NCBI GenBank assembly: GCA_017412025.1
Contig: JAFQOY010000223.1
Span: 1-19,525 of the forward strand
From: Clostridia bacterium
GTDB lineage: Bacteria; Bacillota_A; Clostridia; Christensenellales; Aristaeellaceae
Length of the DNA: 19,525 nt
Direction: 5' to 3'
Position 1 is the first letter of the stretch, and every line of letters begins with the position of its first letter. A program made the translations under genes and the position numbers. Below the pieces are notes generated by a model. That model worked only from the letters and a program-made list of their open reading frames with translations, was not told the DNA's origin and made no database searches. Positions 1-11,759 of the stretch are shown here, one piece after another.

Positions 1-1142
1 ATCCCCTTTTGATAGAATTCTTCCCATAAGGACGAACCTTCACCCGGGGTATACAGCCAATAACGAATGGTTTCCGAAGCTGTGTCAGCCAATGCATCGA
101 CTACACTATCATCTTCAGCTTTACCATGTGATGCATCCAAGGAATGGTATGTCTCGCCATATATTCTTTGGAATACAGGGCTTGAAATACCGCATTCTTT
201 GATATACAGTGCAATCTGTCCCATACGTACAAACGGGATAGAACTCGGCTGCTGCTTTAAGAAACGCAGAACTGCAATCTGAACATCCTTGCCATAGAAC
301 ACCGGCAGTTGTTCTGGGAAGAGCATCTGATAGTATTTCAGCACCCAGACCCAGTCAATATTCGCCACCGATTGAAGCTTCTGATACAGTTTTTCATATG
401 CTGCTACAGAAGTAAGCGTAGCAGCATCGGCTTCTATCATTTTTGCTCCGACAATCAGCTTATCACGAATTGCGCTGGCAACATCAATCGCCTGTTCCTC
501 AGTCAGCGTTTGCGGCTTTACAGGAGAGCCGGTCATCCAAGAATGGCTTTTCTTATGATAGAAAAGACCGTACTTAAAGGACGATCCACCCGCAATGCTA
601 CCAAAGATCTCACGCATCCTCGGATGGAACTCAAGCATGTAGCAAAGGTTGGTTTTATTCTCTTCGTCACTATAGAACAGACGCGTCAAAAGGGCACGTC
701 CTGTCATTGCAGTCAGCTTCTCGACAGAAAAGGCGTCACAGAATTCTTTCCGCAAAGCAACAGCTTCTTCATTGAAGGCAATCATATCAGCGCTTTGTGC
801 TGCAGTATTGAACCATTCCGGTGTATACACTTTCTCAGCGCCGCCCACCACGGATGTCTTATCTATGAAAGACAGATACTTCCTGTATGCGACCAACGAG
901 GCACTCAAAGCACCGTTGCAGGATTTATTCAGTTGATCATAATCCGGATGGGAAGTGATAGCAATAAATGCATTCTCAAATTCATCAAGATCGGTTATAT
1001 CCATGATGCCTTTGGAGAGAGAAATACCGAGCTTTTCAGGCGCAGTCTCCAGCATGGCCACATATCTTTTTATTGTGGTCATTTTATATGGATGTGCCGC
1101 ATAATTCTCAAGCCAATCAACATAGGTAACTTGTGCGCTCAT
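1..1142 (-). CDS. McrB-like restriction ATPase/GTPase, N-terminal part (runs off the left edge)
   Basis: The frame is open from the ATG at 1142 to the window edge, about 380 codons with no stop. AAGGAGGA sits 7 bases before the ATG. The N-terminus resembles the regulatory region of McrB-like proteins: a helical segment ending in the pattern N-x-x-C-N-G-A-L-S-A-S-L, then Y-x-x-Y-L, at about residues 70-92. A middle helical region carries FGSIAGGSSFKYGLFY and a Trp. The last visible residues, YWLYTPGEGSSLWEEF, look like the start of the EVE-like segment that usually continues as xIGWDxxGDL in this family. Known: McrB-type proteins couple an N-terminal DNA-recognition region to an AAA+ NTPase motor and work with an McrC nuclease in modification-dependent restriction. 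The motor and any mcrC would lie left of the window and are not seen. Base composition is more AT-rich than the housekeeping genes. Function is inferred from remembered family patterns. Confidence 0.65.
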   Translation of the reverse strand, partial: MSAQVTYVDWLENYAAHPYKMTTIKRYVAMLETAPEKLGISLSKGIMDITDLDEFENAFIAITSHPDYDQLNKSCNGALSASLVAYRKYLSFIDKTSVVGGAEKVYTPEWFNTAAQSADMIAFNEEAVALRKEFCDAFSVEKLTAMTGRALLTRLFYSDEENKTNLCYMLEFHPRMREIFGSIAGGSSFKYGLFYHKKSHSWMTGSPVKPQTLTEEQAIDVASAIRDKLIVGAKMIEADAATLTSVAAYEKLYQKLQSVANIDWVWVLKYYQMLFPEQLPVFYGKDVQIAVLRFLKQQPSSIPFVRMGQIALYIKECGISSPVFQRIYGETYHSLDASHGKAEDDSVVDALADTASETIRYWLYTPGEGSSLWEEFYQKG

Positions 1143-1206
1143 ATATTGTCCTCCTTGGCATCGTTGGAGATTTCTTGTTCTATTGCGAATATGTATAACA
1201 ACCTAT

Positions 1207-1236
1207 TTTATATTTTATCACAGATCGGTCTTGAAA
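1207..1236 (-). promoter_or_regulatory. Weak candidate promoter for the McrB-like gene
   Basis: On the minus strand, TTTCAA (1231-1236) and TATAAA (1207-1212) are 18 bases apart, about 65 bases upstream of the ATG at 1142. The -10 is good and the -35 is poor. The stretch is AT-rich, so a chance match is possible. Confidence 0.3.
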
Positions 1237-1260
1237 TATAGTGGTAGCTCATTTTTCTTA

Positions 1261-1313
1261 TACTCTGGACGGTTTCCTTGTACTTTGGACGTTTTGTAGT
1301 AATCGTCCAGAGT
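1261..1313. repeat. Cluster of short direct and inverted repeats, possible insertion-element remnant
   Basis: TACTCTGGACGGTTT (1261-1275) is repeated imperfectly 20 bases on as TACTTTGGACGTTTT (1281-1295). The 10-mer ACTCTGGACG (1262-1271) then recurs as its exact reverse complement at 1304-1313. Short spaced repeats with a GGAC core resemble the multiple terminal repeats of IS21-like elements, but no transposase is present, so this is only a possible scar. Confidence 0.45.
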
Positions 1314-1496
1314 GGGTGCATTTCTGGCCTCAAATCAGCATCACGCCTTAAATATTTCTCCTCTGGAAATGAAAAAAGACCAGTTGGAAGCATTTCCAAA
1401 CCGGTCATATCATCATATTCAGCAGGCAAACTACGACTTTTCACCCAGAATTGTTGCTATTACCCGTTATTTTCGGCTATTTCTGTCCATAAGTAT

Positions 1497-1538
1497 AAAA
1501 AATAATCACCCATGCTTTGTATCAAAACATGAGTGATT
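1497..1538 (-). terminator. Intrinsic terminator of tRNA-Asn
   Basis: AATCACTCATG and CATGGGTGATT on the minus strand form an 11-bp stem (one G-T pair) with a 13-base loop, followed by ATTTTTT. It begins 4 bases after the encoded CCA of the tRNA. Confidence 0.88.
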
Positions 1539-1541
1539 AGG

Positions 1542-1616
<75 letters not shown>

Positions 1617-1624
1617 ATATTCAC

Positions 1625-1642
1625 TTGTTCTCTCAAGAACAA
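1625..1642 (-). promoter_or_regulatory. Stem-loop at the 5' end of the tRNA-Asn transcript
   Basis: TTGTTCT and AGAACAA form a 7-bp perfect stem with a 4-base loop in the leader between the predicted start point and the mature tRNA 5' end. It would be removed by RNase P. An effect on stability or processing is inference. Confidence 0.5.
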
Positions 1643-1646
1643 AGTT

Positions 1647-1675
1647 ATTATACCGCTGTCCGGCATAATTGTCAA
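1647..1675 (-). promoter_or_regulatory. Consensus sigma-A promoter of tRNA-Asn
   Basis: TTGACA (1670-1675), a 17-base spacer and TATAAT (1647-1652) on the minus strand match the housekeeping consensus at 12 of 12 positions. The -10 lies about 30 bases before the tRNA 5' end. Confidence 0.93.
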
Positions 1676-1746
1676 CCCCGAAACCAACATTTTTCAAAAA
1701 AACTGACATCCTGATCACGGTCAGCAAAAAACCGCTGCTCTGATGC

Positions 1747-1774
1747 TTTACTCTGCCCCAGGATATGGTATACT
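1747..1774 (+). promoter_or_regulatory. Promoter of the rhomboid-like gene
   Basis: TTTACT (1747-1752), a 16-base spacer and TATACT (1769-1774). Transcription would start near 1781, just before the AAGGAGG at 1785-1791. This favours the TTG start at 1800 over the ATG at 1743. Confidence 0.65.
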
Positions 1775-1799
1775 ATACGCAGAGAAGGAGGTTTTTTCA

Positions 1800-2465
1800 T
1801 TGAGAGACAACCGCATCCATTACGAGCTTGAGCGCAAGCTGCGCCGCTATACGATCGCCGACCTGATGAAGTACATCATCATCGGTCAGGGCATCGTTTA
1901 TATCCTCATGTATGTCTGGCCATCGCTGGGCTACAGGGTGTATTCCATGCTCACGCTCTCCCGTGGAGCCATCCTGCGCGGGCAGCTCTGGCGCATTGTC
2001 ACCTTTATCTTTGCACCGCCTGCCAGTTCGCCGGTCTTTGTGCTTTTCGCGCTCTATTTCTACTATATGATTGGCTCAGGTCTTGAGCATCGCTGGGGAA
2101 AGGTTAAATTCAATCTCTATTACGGCGTCGGCATGCTGGCCGCCGTCATCGCCTGCATGCTTACCGGTCATGCAGACAACACCTACCTCAACCTCTCGCT
2201 GTTTTTCGCCTATGCGGCGATGTTCCCCAATGAAGAGGTGCTCCTGTTCATGATCCTGCCCATCAAGATGAAGTATCTCGCTCTCGTGGATGTTTTGATC
2301 TATCTGCGCGCTTTCATCGCCGGGCCGAATTCTGCTCGGGTGACCATCGTGCTCTGCCTGCTCAACGTCTTCCTGTTCCTGGGCGGCGATCTCATTCACA
2401 CCTTCCGCCGCGAATCTCAGTACTGGAAGACCCGCTACAATTTCCGCAAAACCATGCGAAAATAA
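1800..2465 (+). CDS. Rhomboid-like multi-pass membrane protein, apparently without protease residues
   Basis: A 221-residue protein starting at TTG 1800, which has AAGGAGG 8 bases upstream; the in-frame ATG at 1743 would lie within or upstream of the promoter. A basic N-terminus (ERKLRRYT) is followed by about five or six hydrophobic segments and a basic C-terminal tail. The ordering recalls rhomboid/derlin-fold proteins: GQLWRIVTFIF, then YYMIGSGLEHRWGKVKFNLYY, then a helix pair. Active rhomboids need Ser in GxSG and a His in a late helix. Here the corresponding helix reads NLSLFFAYAAMFPNEEVLLF and the last one NVFLFLGGD, so neither is present. Inference: a non-proteolytic rhomboid relative that binds or handles membrane proteins. 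It is monocistronic and convergent with the asnS unit. Confidence 0.75.
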   Translation: MRDNRIHYELERKLRRYTIADLMKYIIIGQGIVYILMYVWPSLGYRVYSMLTLSRGAILRGQLWRIVTFIFAPPASSPVFVLFALYFYYMIGSGLEHRWGKVKFNLYYGVGMLAAVIACMLTGHADNTYLNLSLFFAYAAMFPNEEVLLFMILPIKMKYLALVDVLIYLRAFIAGPNSARVTIVLCLLNVFLFLGGDLIHTFRRESQYWKTRYNFRKTMRK

Positions 2466-2478
2466 TCCCTGTACTTTC

Positions 2479-2507
2479 GCCATCGGCTTTCCGCCGGTGG
2501 CTTTTTC
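2479..2507 (+). terminator. Terminator of the rhomboid-like gene
   Basis: GCCATCGGC and GCCGGTGGC form a 9-bp stem (one T-G pair) with a 5-base loop, followed by TTTTTC. It begins 14 bases after the stop codon. Confidence 0.88.
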
Positions 2508-2561
2508 TCATCTCAGCCTTGCTCCGGCCATCTTCTCCGCAGCGAACAAAAGACGGGCAGG

Positions 2562-2590
2562 AAAAAAAGCGGCAGAAACATCTCTGCCGC
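2562..2590 (-). terminator. Terminator of the asnS-tcdA-membrane protein unit
   Basis: On the minus strand GCGGCAGA and TCTGCCGC form an 8-bp perfect stem with a 6-base loop, followed by TTTTTTTCC. It starts 12 bases after the last stop codon, back to back with the plus-strand terminator. Confidence 0.92.
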
Positions 2591-2602
2591 CGCATATCGC
2601 GC

Positions 2603-3439
2603 TTATTCCTCTTCGCCGATCAGGTTTTCCACAGCCTTCTTTTCGCCGCCCGCCATGACCAGGTCATAGACGCCTGCGGCAATCATGAGAAACATGCCGG
2701 CAACACCGAACACAGCCCAGCCGTCGCTGAAGAGAATCTGCGTGACCGCGCCGCCAATAAAGAGCGGGATCAGGCTCATGACGATCACCGCCACGCCCCT
2801 GCCCGTCCGCTTGCGCGCCTTGAGCCTCACATTGCTGCGCATCTTTTCAAGCTTTGCGCGCAGCTGCCTGTTCAGCGAAAAGCGCTTTTCCTCGATCCGC
2901 TTTTCCTGCGCAGGTTTGCCCGCGGTCACCAGCGCATACACGCCCATGCCGATCATCGCAAACATGCCCATCAGTCCAAAGAGCATCAGCATGTCCTCTG
3001 CCGCGGCAAAAAACTCTGCAAAGGCAGCAAAGAGCATCAGCGGCGCAACACACGCCGTGCACAGCGCAACGCCAAGCGAACGCTTATGCGTGCAGTCGTC
3101 CGCTTCGCGGAAATAGGCTTCAACCTCCGCTTCCGTCATCTGCGGCCAGATCGAAGCGCTTTCCTCGCTTTGCGCCTCTTCAAATCCCTGCTGGCGCATC
3201 TGCATGGCGATATCGCTGAATTCCTGCTTCGTACGCGCAGCCGCGCCGCCTTCGCTCAGGCCTTTCTGCCTGAGTTCGTCATACCGCGTGAGCATCATGC
3301 CCAGCAGATTGACGCGGAACAGATCGGCCATCGGCTCGGATGCAAATCCGGCAGACGACTCGAGAATATGACGCTTAAACGCCAGCATGACCTGCTCGTT
3401 TGCCGTTTCACGTGCATACCGCGTTCCGGAAACACTCAT
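2603..3439 (-). CDS. Unrecognised membrane protein with a duplicated two-helix module
   Basis: A 278-residue protein. The start at 3439 is chosen because its ATG overlaps the TGA of tcdA (ATGA) and AGGAGG lies 9 bases upstream; a longer frame back to 3640 would only read through tcdA. Residues 1 to about 95 are helical and soluble, with YDELRQKGLSEGGAAART, resembling the short signalling or prefix domains found ahead of permease-like segments in Firmicutes. An acidic linker follows. There are then two pairs of transmembrane helices separated by a basic stretch, with matching ends: FGLMGMFAMIGMGVYALVTAG and FGVAGMFLMIAAGVYDLVMAG, an internal duplication. No catalytic motif is visible. Overlap with tcdA implies translational coupling, but a functional link to tRNA modification is not shown. 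Confidence 0.8.
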   Translation of the reverse strand: MSVSGTRYARETANEQVMLAFKRHILESSAGFASEPMADLFRVNLLGMMLTRYDELRQKGLSEGGAAARTKQEFSDIAMQMRQQGFEEAQSEESASIWPQMTEAEVEAYFREADDCTHKRSLGVALCTACVAPLMLFAAFAEFFAAAEDMLMLFGLMGMFAMIGMGVYALVTAGKPAQEKRIEEKRFSLNRQLRAKLEKMRSNVRLKARKRTGRGVAVIVMSLIPLFIGGAVTQILFSDGWAVFGVAGMFLMIAAGVYDLVMAGGEKKAVENLIGEEE

Positions 3440-4146
3440 TCTTTCGTTCCTCCTGCCAGCTCTTTGATCACTTCGCCCGCGAGAATCAGCCCCATGACCG
3501 GCGGCACAAAGCTGACGCTGCCCGGCGCATGGCGGCCCGCCGATGCATCCGCAACAATGCGAAGCGGCTCTTCTTTGGAATACACCACTTTGTGATGCGC
3601 AATTCCGCGCTTTTTCAGCTGCGCGCGCATCACGCGGCACAGCGGACAGACGCTGGTCTTTGCCAGATCCTCCACCTCAAAGCGCGTGGGATCCAGCTTA
3701 TTGCCTGCACCCATCGCGCTGATCACCGGTACGCCCAGCGCGTTCGCACGAACGATCAACTCCAGTTTCGCGCTGACGGTATCGATCGCATCAACGATAT
3801 AATCATAGACGGACAAATCGACTGAATCCGCGTTTTCCGGCGAATAAAACATGCGGAAAGCGCCTGTCCTGGCCATCGGATTGATATCCTTTACCTGCTC
3901 GCAGATGACGTCAACCTTTGGTCGGCCAATCGTGGACGTCATCGCCACAGCCTGACGGTTGATGTTGGTGATCGAAACCACGTCGTCGTCAAACACATCG
4001 ATATGGCCGATTCCCGCGCGCGCAAGCGCCTGAACGCAGTGCCCGCCGACGCCGCCGACGCCGAACACCGCCACGCGGGCATTCCCCAAATGGGACATGC
4101 CCTCATCTCCGAAGATGAGGGCAGTCCTTGTGAATCTTTCATTCAT
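3436..4146 (-). CDS. tcdA: tRNA threonylcarbamoyladenosine dehydratase (TcdA/CsdL family)
   Basis: A 236-residue E1-like enzyme. TcdA uses ATP to convert N6-threonylcarbamoyladenosine at position 37 of ANN-decoding tRNAs to the cyclic form. The nucleotide-binding glycine loop FGVGGVGG is at residues 28-35, followed by DVFDDDVVSITNINRQ, which supplies the acidic and Arg residues of the ThiF/MoeB/E1 fold. YDYIVDAIDTVSAKLELI and SAMGAGNKLDPTRFEVEDL are characteristic of TcdA, as is SVCPLCRVMRAQLKKRGI with its Cys pair. Length is close to that of other Firmicute members. The start is ATG at 4146, 21 bases after asnS, with only a weak ribosome binding site, suggesting coupled translation. Being cotranscribed with asnS is apt because tRNA-Asn is a substrate of this modification. 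Confidence 0.93.
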   Translation of the reverse strand: MNERFTRTALIFGDEGMSHLGNARVAVFGVGGVGGHCVQALARAGIGHIDVFDDDVVSITNINRQAVAMTSTIGRPKVDVICEQVKDINPMARTGAFRMFYSPENADSVDLSVYDYIVDAIDTVSAKLELIVRANALGVPVISAMGAGNKLDPTRFEVEDLAKTSVCPLCRVMRAQLKKRGIAHHKVVYSKEEPLRIVADASAGRHAPGSVSFVPPVMGLILAGEVIKELAGGTKE

Positions 4147-4167
4147 AACTCAGTCTGATCGCAGCGC

Positions 4168-5541
4168 TTAGAAATCGCAGTTGCCCGGCGTGCGATGATA
4201 CGGAATGACGTCGCGGATGTTCTCGATATCGGTCAGATACATCACCAGACGCTCAAAGCCCATGCCGAAACCGGAATGCGTGCAGCCGCCGAAACGGCGC
4301 AGATTGAGATACCAGTCAAGAGACTTCTGAGAGATGCCCAGCTGATCCATACGCGCGGTCAGCAGATCGTATCGGGTCTCGCGCTGGCTGCCGCCCATCA
4401 GCTCGCCGGAGCCCGGCACAAGCAGGTCGACCGCAGCGACGGTCTTCCCATCGTCGTTCTGGTACATGTAGAACGCCTTGATGTCCTTCGGCCAGTCGTA
4501 GACAAAAACCGGGGACTTGAAGTGCACGTCGCACAGATACTTCTCGTGCTCCTTGAAGATGTCCTCGCCGTACTTCGCCTCATGCTCAAATTCCACCGGC
4601 GCATTGCGCAGGATCGTGATGGCCTCTTCATGCGTCACGCGCGCGACAGTAGAACCGATGAGCGCCTGCAGCTTCTCGATGAGATTGCTCTTGGCATAGC
4701 CCTGCAGGAACGTGAGCTCGGGCATCGCCTTGTCGAGCACTTCACTGACAACCGTCTTGAGGAAGTCCTCCTCGATATCCATCAGCTGATCAAGATCGCA
4801 GAAGCAGATTTCCGGCTCCATCATCCAGAACTCAGCCAGATGGGTCTTCGTGTTGGAGTTCTCCGCACGGAAGGTCGGTCCGAAGGTGTAAATGCGCTTA
4901 TATGCCATGGCAAAGGTCTCGCCCTCCAGCTGACCGGTAACGGCCAGAGATGCCGGATGACCGAAGAAATCCTCCTCAGGCTTATAGGGCTTGCCCATTT
5001 CGCAGGTGGTGACGGTAAAGGTGTTGCCGGCGCCCTCGGCGTCGTTCGCCGTGATCAGCGGCGTATGCACGTAGACGTAGCCGCGGGACTGGAAATAGTT
5101 GTGGATCGCCTGCGCAGCGATAGAGCGCACACGGAACACCGCCTGGAACAGGCGGGTACGCGGGCGCAGGTACGCGATCTCGCGCAGGAACTCCAGGCTG
5201 TGGCGCTTGGGCTGCAGCGGATAATCCTCGGCAGCGTCGCCCTCAAGGACGATCTCCTGCGCCTGCATCTCCAGCTGGCCCTTCGGGCTCATGACAAGCC
5301 TGCCGGACGCGCAGATGGCAGATCCGTTGCGGATGGCCTGCACGGAGGCAAAATCCGCCACATGCTCGTCATAGACGACCTGCATCGGATTGAGAACTGT
5401 GCCGTCAAAGAACTCGATAAAGCCAATATTCTTCTGCTTGCGATGATTGCGGACCCAGCCCTGAACAGCAACGCTCTTCCCCTCAAAGGACTTCGGATCT
5501 GCGGCAATCTCGCGCAGGTCATACACTTTCATTTCACTCAT
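4168..5541 (-). CDS. asnS: Asparaginyl-tRNA synthetase
   Basis: A 457-residue class IIb aminoacyl-tRNA synthetase that charges tRNA-Asn with asparagine. The start at 5541 has AAGAGG 6 bases upstream; an in-frame ATG further up lies in or beyond the promoter. An N-terminal OB-fold anticodon-binding domain (about residues 1-110, with VAVQGWVRNHRKQKNIGFIE) precedes the catalytic domain. Motif 2 is FGPTFRAENSNTKTHLAEFW near residue 230 and motif 3 is GFGMGFERLVMYL near residue 430. FWMMEPEICF and the ending PYHRTPGNCDF are typical of AsnRS rather than AspRS. Promoter and short leader are clear. The leader is too short for a T-box riboswitch, a common control element for asnS in Firmicutes. Confidence 0.97.
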   Translation of the reverse strand: MSEMKVYDLREIAADPKSFEGKSVAVQGWVRNHRKQKNIGFIEFFDGTVLNPMQVVYDEHVADFASVQAIRNGSAICASGRLVMSPKGQLEMQAQEIVLEGDAAEDYPLQPKRHSLEFLREIAYLRPRTRLFQAVFRVRSIAAQAIHNYFQSRGYVYVHTPLITANDAEGAGNTFTVTTCEMGKPYKPEEDFFGHPASLAVTGQLEGETFAMAYKRIYTFGPTFRAENSNTKTHLAEFWMMEPEICFCDLDQLMDIEEDFLKTVVSEVLDKAMPELTFLQGYAKSNLIEKLQALIGSTVARVTHEEAITILRNAPVEFEHEAKYGEDIFKEHEKYLCDVHFKSPVFVYDWPKDIKAFYMYQNDDGKTVAAVDLLVPGSGELMGGSQRETRYDLLTARMDQLGISQKSLDWYLNLRRFGGCTHSGFGMGFERLVMYLTDIENIRDVIPYHRTPGNCDF

Positions 5542-5556
5542 ACACTGCCTCTTTTC

Positions 5557-5577
5557 CGTGTGCATCGTTTGCACACG
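5557..5577 (-). promoter_or_regulatory. Stem-loop just upstream of the asnS ribosome binding site
   Basis: CGTGTGCA and TGCACACG form a perfect 8-bp stem around a 5-base loop. It lies in the transcribed leader 3 bases before the ribosome binding site and is not followed by a T-run, so it is not a terminator. A role in translation initiation or mRNA stability is inference. Confidence 0.6.
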
Positions 5578-5596
5578 CGTTATTCCTGTAGCTGTA

Positions 5597-5625
5597 ATCA
5601 TATCAAAAAAACACATAGATGGCAA
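5597..5625 (-). promoter_or_regulatory. Promoter of asnS-tcdA
   Basis: TTGCCA (5620-5625), a 17-base spacer and TATGAT (5597-5602) on the minus strand. It fills the gap after the EamA transporter stop, giving a leader of about 50 bases. Confidence 0.85.
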
Positions 5626-5628
5626 GGG

Positions 5629-6525
5629 TCAATTGCGTCTGTCCGCGCGTTTTGCGGCAATCATCTCGCCCCAGGTATAAAGCGCCAGACCGGCAATGAC
5701 CGTCATGCCGCCGACAAGCAGCGGCATGGTAACCGGCTCCCTGAAGAGAATCAGCGCCCAGATGGCCGCGCCGATCGGCTCGCCCAGCAGCGCAAAGGAC
5801 ACCACGTCCGCGCTGACAAAGCCCAGCAGATAGGTCATCAGCGCATGACCGCCCAGCGTGCAGGCAAGCGCAAGCACGACAATGCCGCCGAGGGATTCAA
5901 ACGTGACCTTGAATCCGCCCTGCAGGGGCGAAATGCACAGAAGGCACAGCGCTGTGATCATGTAGATCAGCGTCATATAGCCAAGCGCAGGCAGGCTCCT
6001 GCGCGCTGCGCGCCCGCAGAGCCAGTGCCCGGCGATAAACACCGCGCCCAGCAGCGCAAGCATATCGCCCAGCAGGCTGCCATGTTCGCCCGTCATCGAA
6101 AGCAAGGCAATCAGCGCAGCGCCGATGATCGCCACAATCGCGCCGGGGATCGCCTCGCGCTTGATCGGCTCATGCAGCAGAATGCCCGAGAGCGCAGCGA
6201 CAAACAGCGGCTGCGTGCATACCAGCGCCGTGGAGACAAAGGTTGAGGCAAAGCTGAGGCTGGTCATCCACGCCGTATAATGCAGCGCGAGCAGCACGCC
6301 GGCCGCAGCAACCAACACCAGCTGGCGCTTCGGCGCGCGGAGCACCTGCACCAATTCGCCGCTGCGGACAGCGGGTACAAGCAGCAGAAGGCTCGAAAGA
6401 AGCATGCGCCCAAAGGCGATCATCACAGGCGAAGCGCCGCAGGCCAGCGACCACTTGACCATCGGCCCCGAAATACTCACGCCCATCACAGCCAGAAGAA
6501 CGAGAAGCGCTTTGTTGATTTTCAT
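5629..6525 (-). CDS. EamA (DMT superfamily) membrane transporter
   Basis: A 298-residue inner-membrane protein with about ten hydrophobic helices arranged as two EamA repeats (residues 1 to about 140, and about 155 to 290). Typical features are FGRMLLSSLLLL near residue 43 and HYTAWMTSLSFASTFVSTAL near residue 82, then the conserved helix-end motif GILLHEPIKREAIPGAIV. In the second repeat this recurs as FALLGEPIGAAIWALILFREPV. The last residues are basic (AAKRADRR), which suggests a cytoplasmic C-terminus. Family members export or import metabolites such as amino acids, but the substrate cannot be told. ATG 6525 is chosen because AGGAG is about 9 bases upstream; the ATG at 6531 is too close. 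No clear promoter was found, so it may rely on readthrough from gyrA. Confidence 0.9.
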   Translation of the reverse strand: MKINKALLVLLAVMGVSISGPMVKWSLACGASPVMIAFGRMLLSSLLLLVPAVRSGELVQVLRAPKRQLVLVAAAGVLLALHYTAWMTSLSFASTFVSTALVCTQPLFVAALSGILLHEPIKREAIPGAIVAIIGAALIALLSMTGEHGSLLGDMLALLGAVFIAGHWLCGRAARRSLPALGYMTLIYMITALCLLCISPLQGGFKVTFESLGGIVVLALACTLGGHALMTYLLGFVSADVVSFALLGEPIGAAIWALILFREPVTMPLLVGGMTVIAGLALYTWGEMIAAKRADRRN

Positions 6526-6544
6526 GTCCATATTCTCCTGTAGC

Positions 6545-6583
6545 AAAACGGGAGCCGACGGGTGTCATTCTCCATCGGCTCCC
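6545..6583 (-). terminator. Terminator after gyrA
   Basis: GGGAGCCGA and TCGGCTCCC form a 9-bp perfect stem with a 16-base loop on the minus strand, followed by GTTTTGC. The short T-run suggests partial readthrough into the transporter gene. Confidence 0.75.
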
Positions 6584-6613
6584 TGCTGTTTATGCGATTT
6601 GGCCGCTCAGGTC

Positions 6614-9151
<2,538 letters not shown>

Positions 9152-9168
9152 AGGTCCTTCCTCCCTTC

Positions 9169-11518
<2,350 letters not shown>

Positions 11519-11541
11519 AAACCCTCCGAACAAGTCCCTTT

Positions 11542-11566
11542 CCGCAAGGCCCGAAGGGCGCTGCGG
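11542..11566 (-). promoter_or_regulatory. Stem-loop in the remB-gyrB-gyrA leader
   Basis: CCGCA/TGCGG and, after a 2x2 internal mismatch, GCCC/GGGC form a hairpin in the leader between the promoter and the remB ribosome binding site. No T-run follows, so it is not an intrinsic terminator. Function is unknown. Confidence 0.5.
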
Positions 11567-11587
11567 TATACACTTTGTGACTATATT

Positions 11588-11616
11588 AGTATACCAAATT
11601 TTCCACTTTTTTTCAA
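11588..11616 (-). promoter_or_regulatory. Promoter of remB-gyrB-gyrA
   Basis: TTGAAA (11611-11616), a 17-base spacer and TATACT (11588-11593) on the minus strand, with A-rich sequence around the -35. Transcription would start near 11581, about 60 bases ahead of remB. I see no other good promoter up to gyrA. Confidence 0.88.
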
Positions 11617-11662
11617 ACCTTGACACGGCGTTTTTGTCTTGTTTTTCAAGAAAAAAACAAAC

Positions 11663-11688
11663 AAAAAAAGGCGCTGGATTTCAGCGTC
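11663..11688 (-). terminator. Terminator of nrdD-nrdG
   Basis: On the minus strand GACGCTG and CAGCGCC form a 7-bp stem (one G-T pair) with a 5-base loop, followed by TTTTTTTGTTTG. A shorter T-run (CTTTTCC) lies on the other side, so weak bidirectional action is possible. It is about 70 bases beyond the nrdG stop. Confidence 0.85.
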
Positions 11689-11759
11689 TTTTCCGTCGTT
11701 TTTATCCATCTTCCACACTGAAGAATTACGCCTGATTCCGCGCCCGGACGCGCAGCGTC

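Larger units (their letters stand above)
1143..1496. other. AT-rich interval without a supported gene
   Basis: Between the McrB-like gene and the tRNA terminator I find no convincing coding sequence. A 78-codon minus-strand frame (1208-1444) begins with GTG without a clear ribosome binding site and matches no family I recognise. Just upstream in the same frame are two consecutive stops, preceded by a few open codons, so it could be the tail of a decayed gene. The interval also holds the repeat cluster at 1261-1313. Confidence 0.5.

Noticed and set aside
1208..1444. A 78-codon minus-strand frame starting with GTG
   Set aside because: No clear ribosome binding site, no family recognised, and it runs through the repeat cluster and the candidate promoter of the next gene.
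1702..1728. A minus-strand hairpin with T-run (CTGAC/GTCAG) upstream of the tRNA promoter
   Set aside because: The stem is only 5 bp with a long loop and no minus-strand gene ends there.
3440..3640. Extending the 2603-3439 membrane protein upstream to 3640
   Set aside because: The added 67 residues would come wholly from the tcdA coding region in another frame; the ATGA overlap and AGGAGG fix the start at 3439.
5542..5596. A T-box riboswitch ahead of asnS
   Set aside because: The promoter leaves a leader of only about 50 bases with one simple hairpin and no T-box sequence or antiterminator pair.
4195..6246. A 683-codon open plus-strand frame opposite asnS and the transporter
   Set aside because: Crosses the asnS promoter and leader and shows no recognisable domain.
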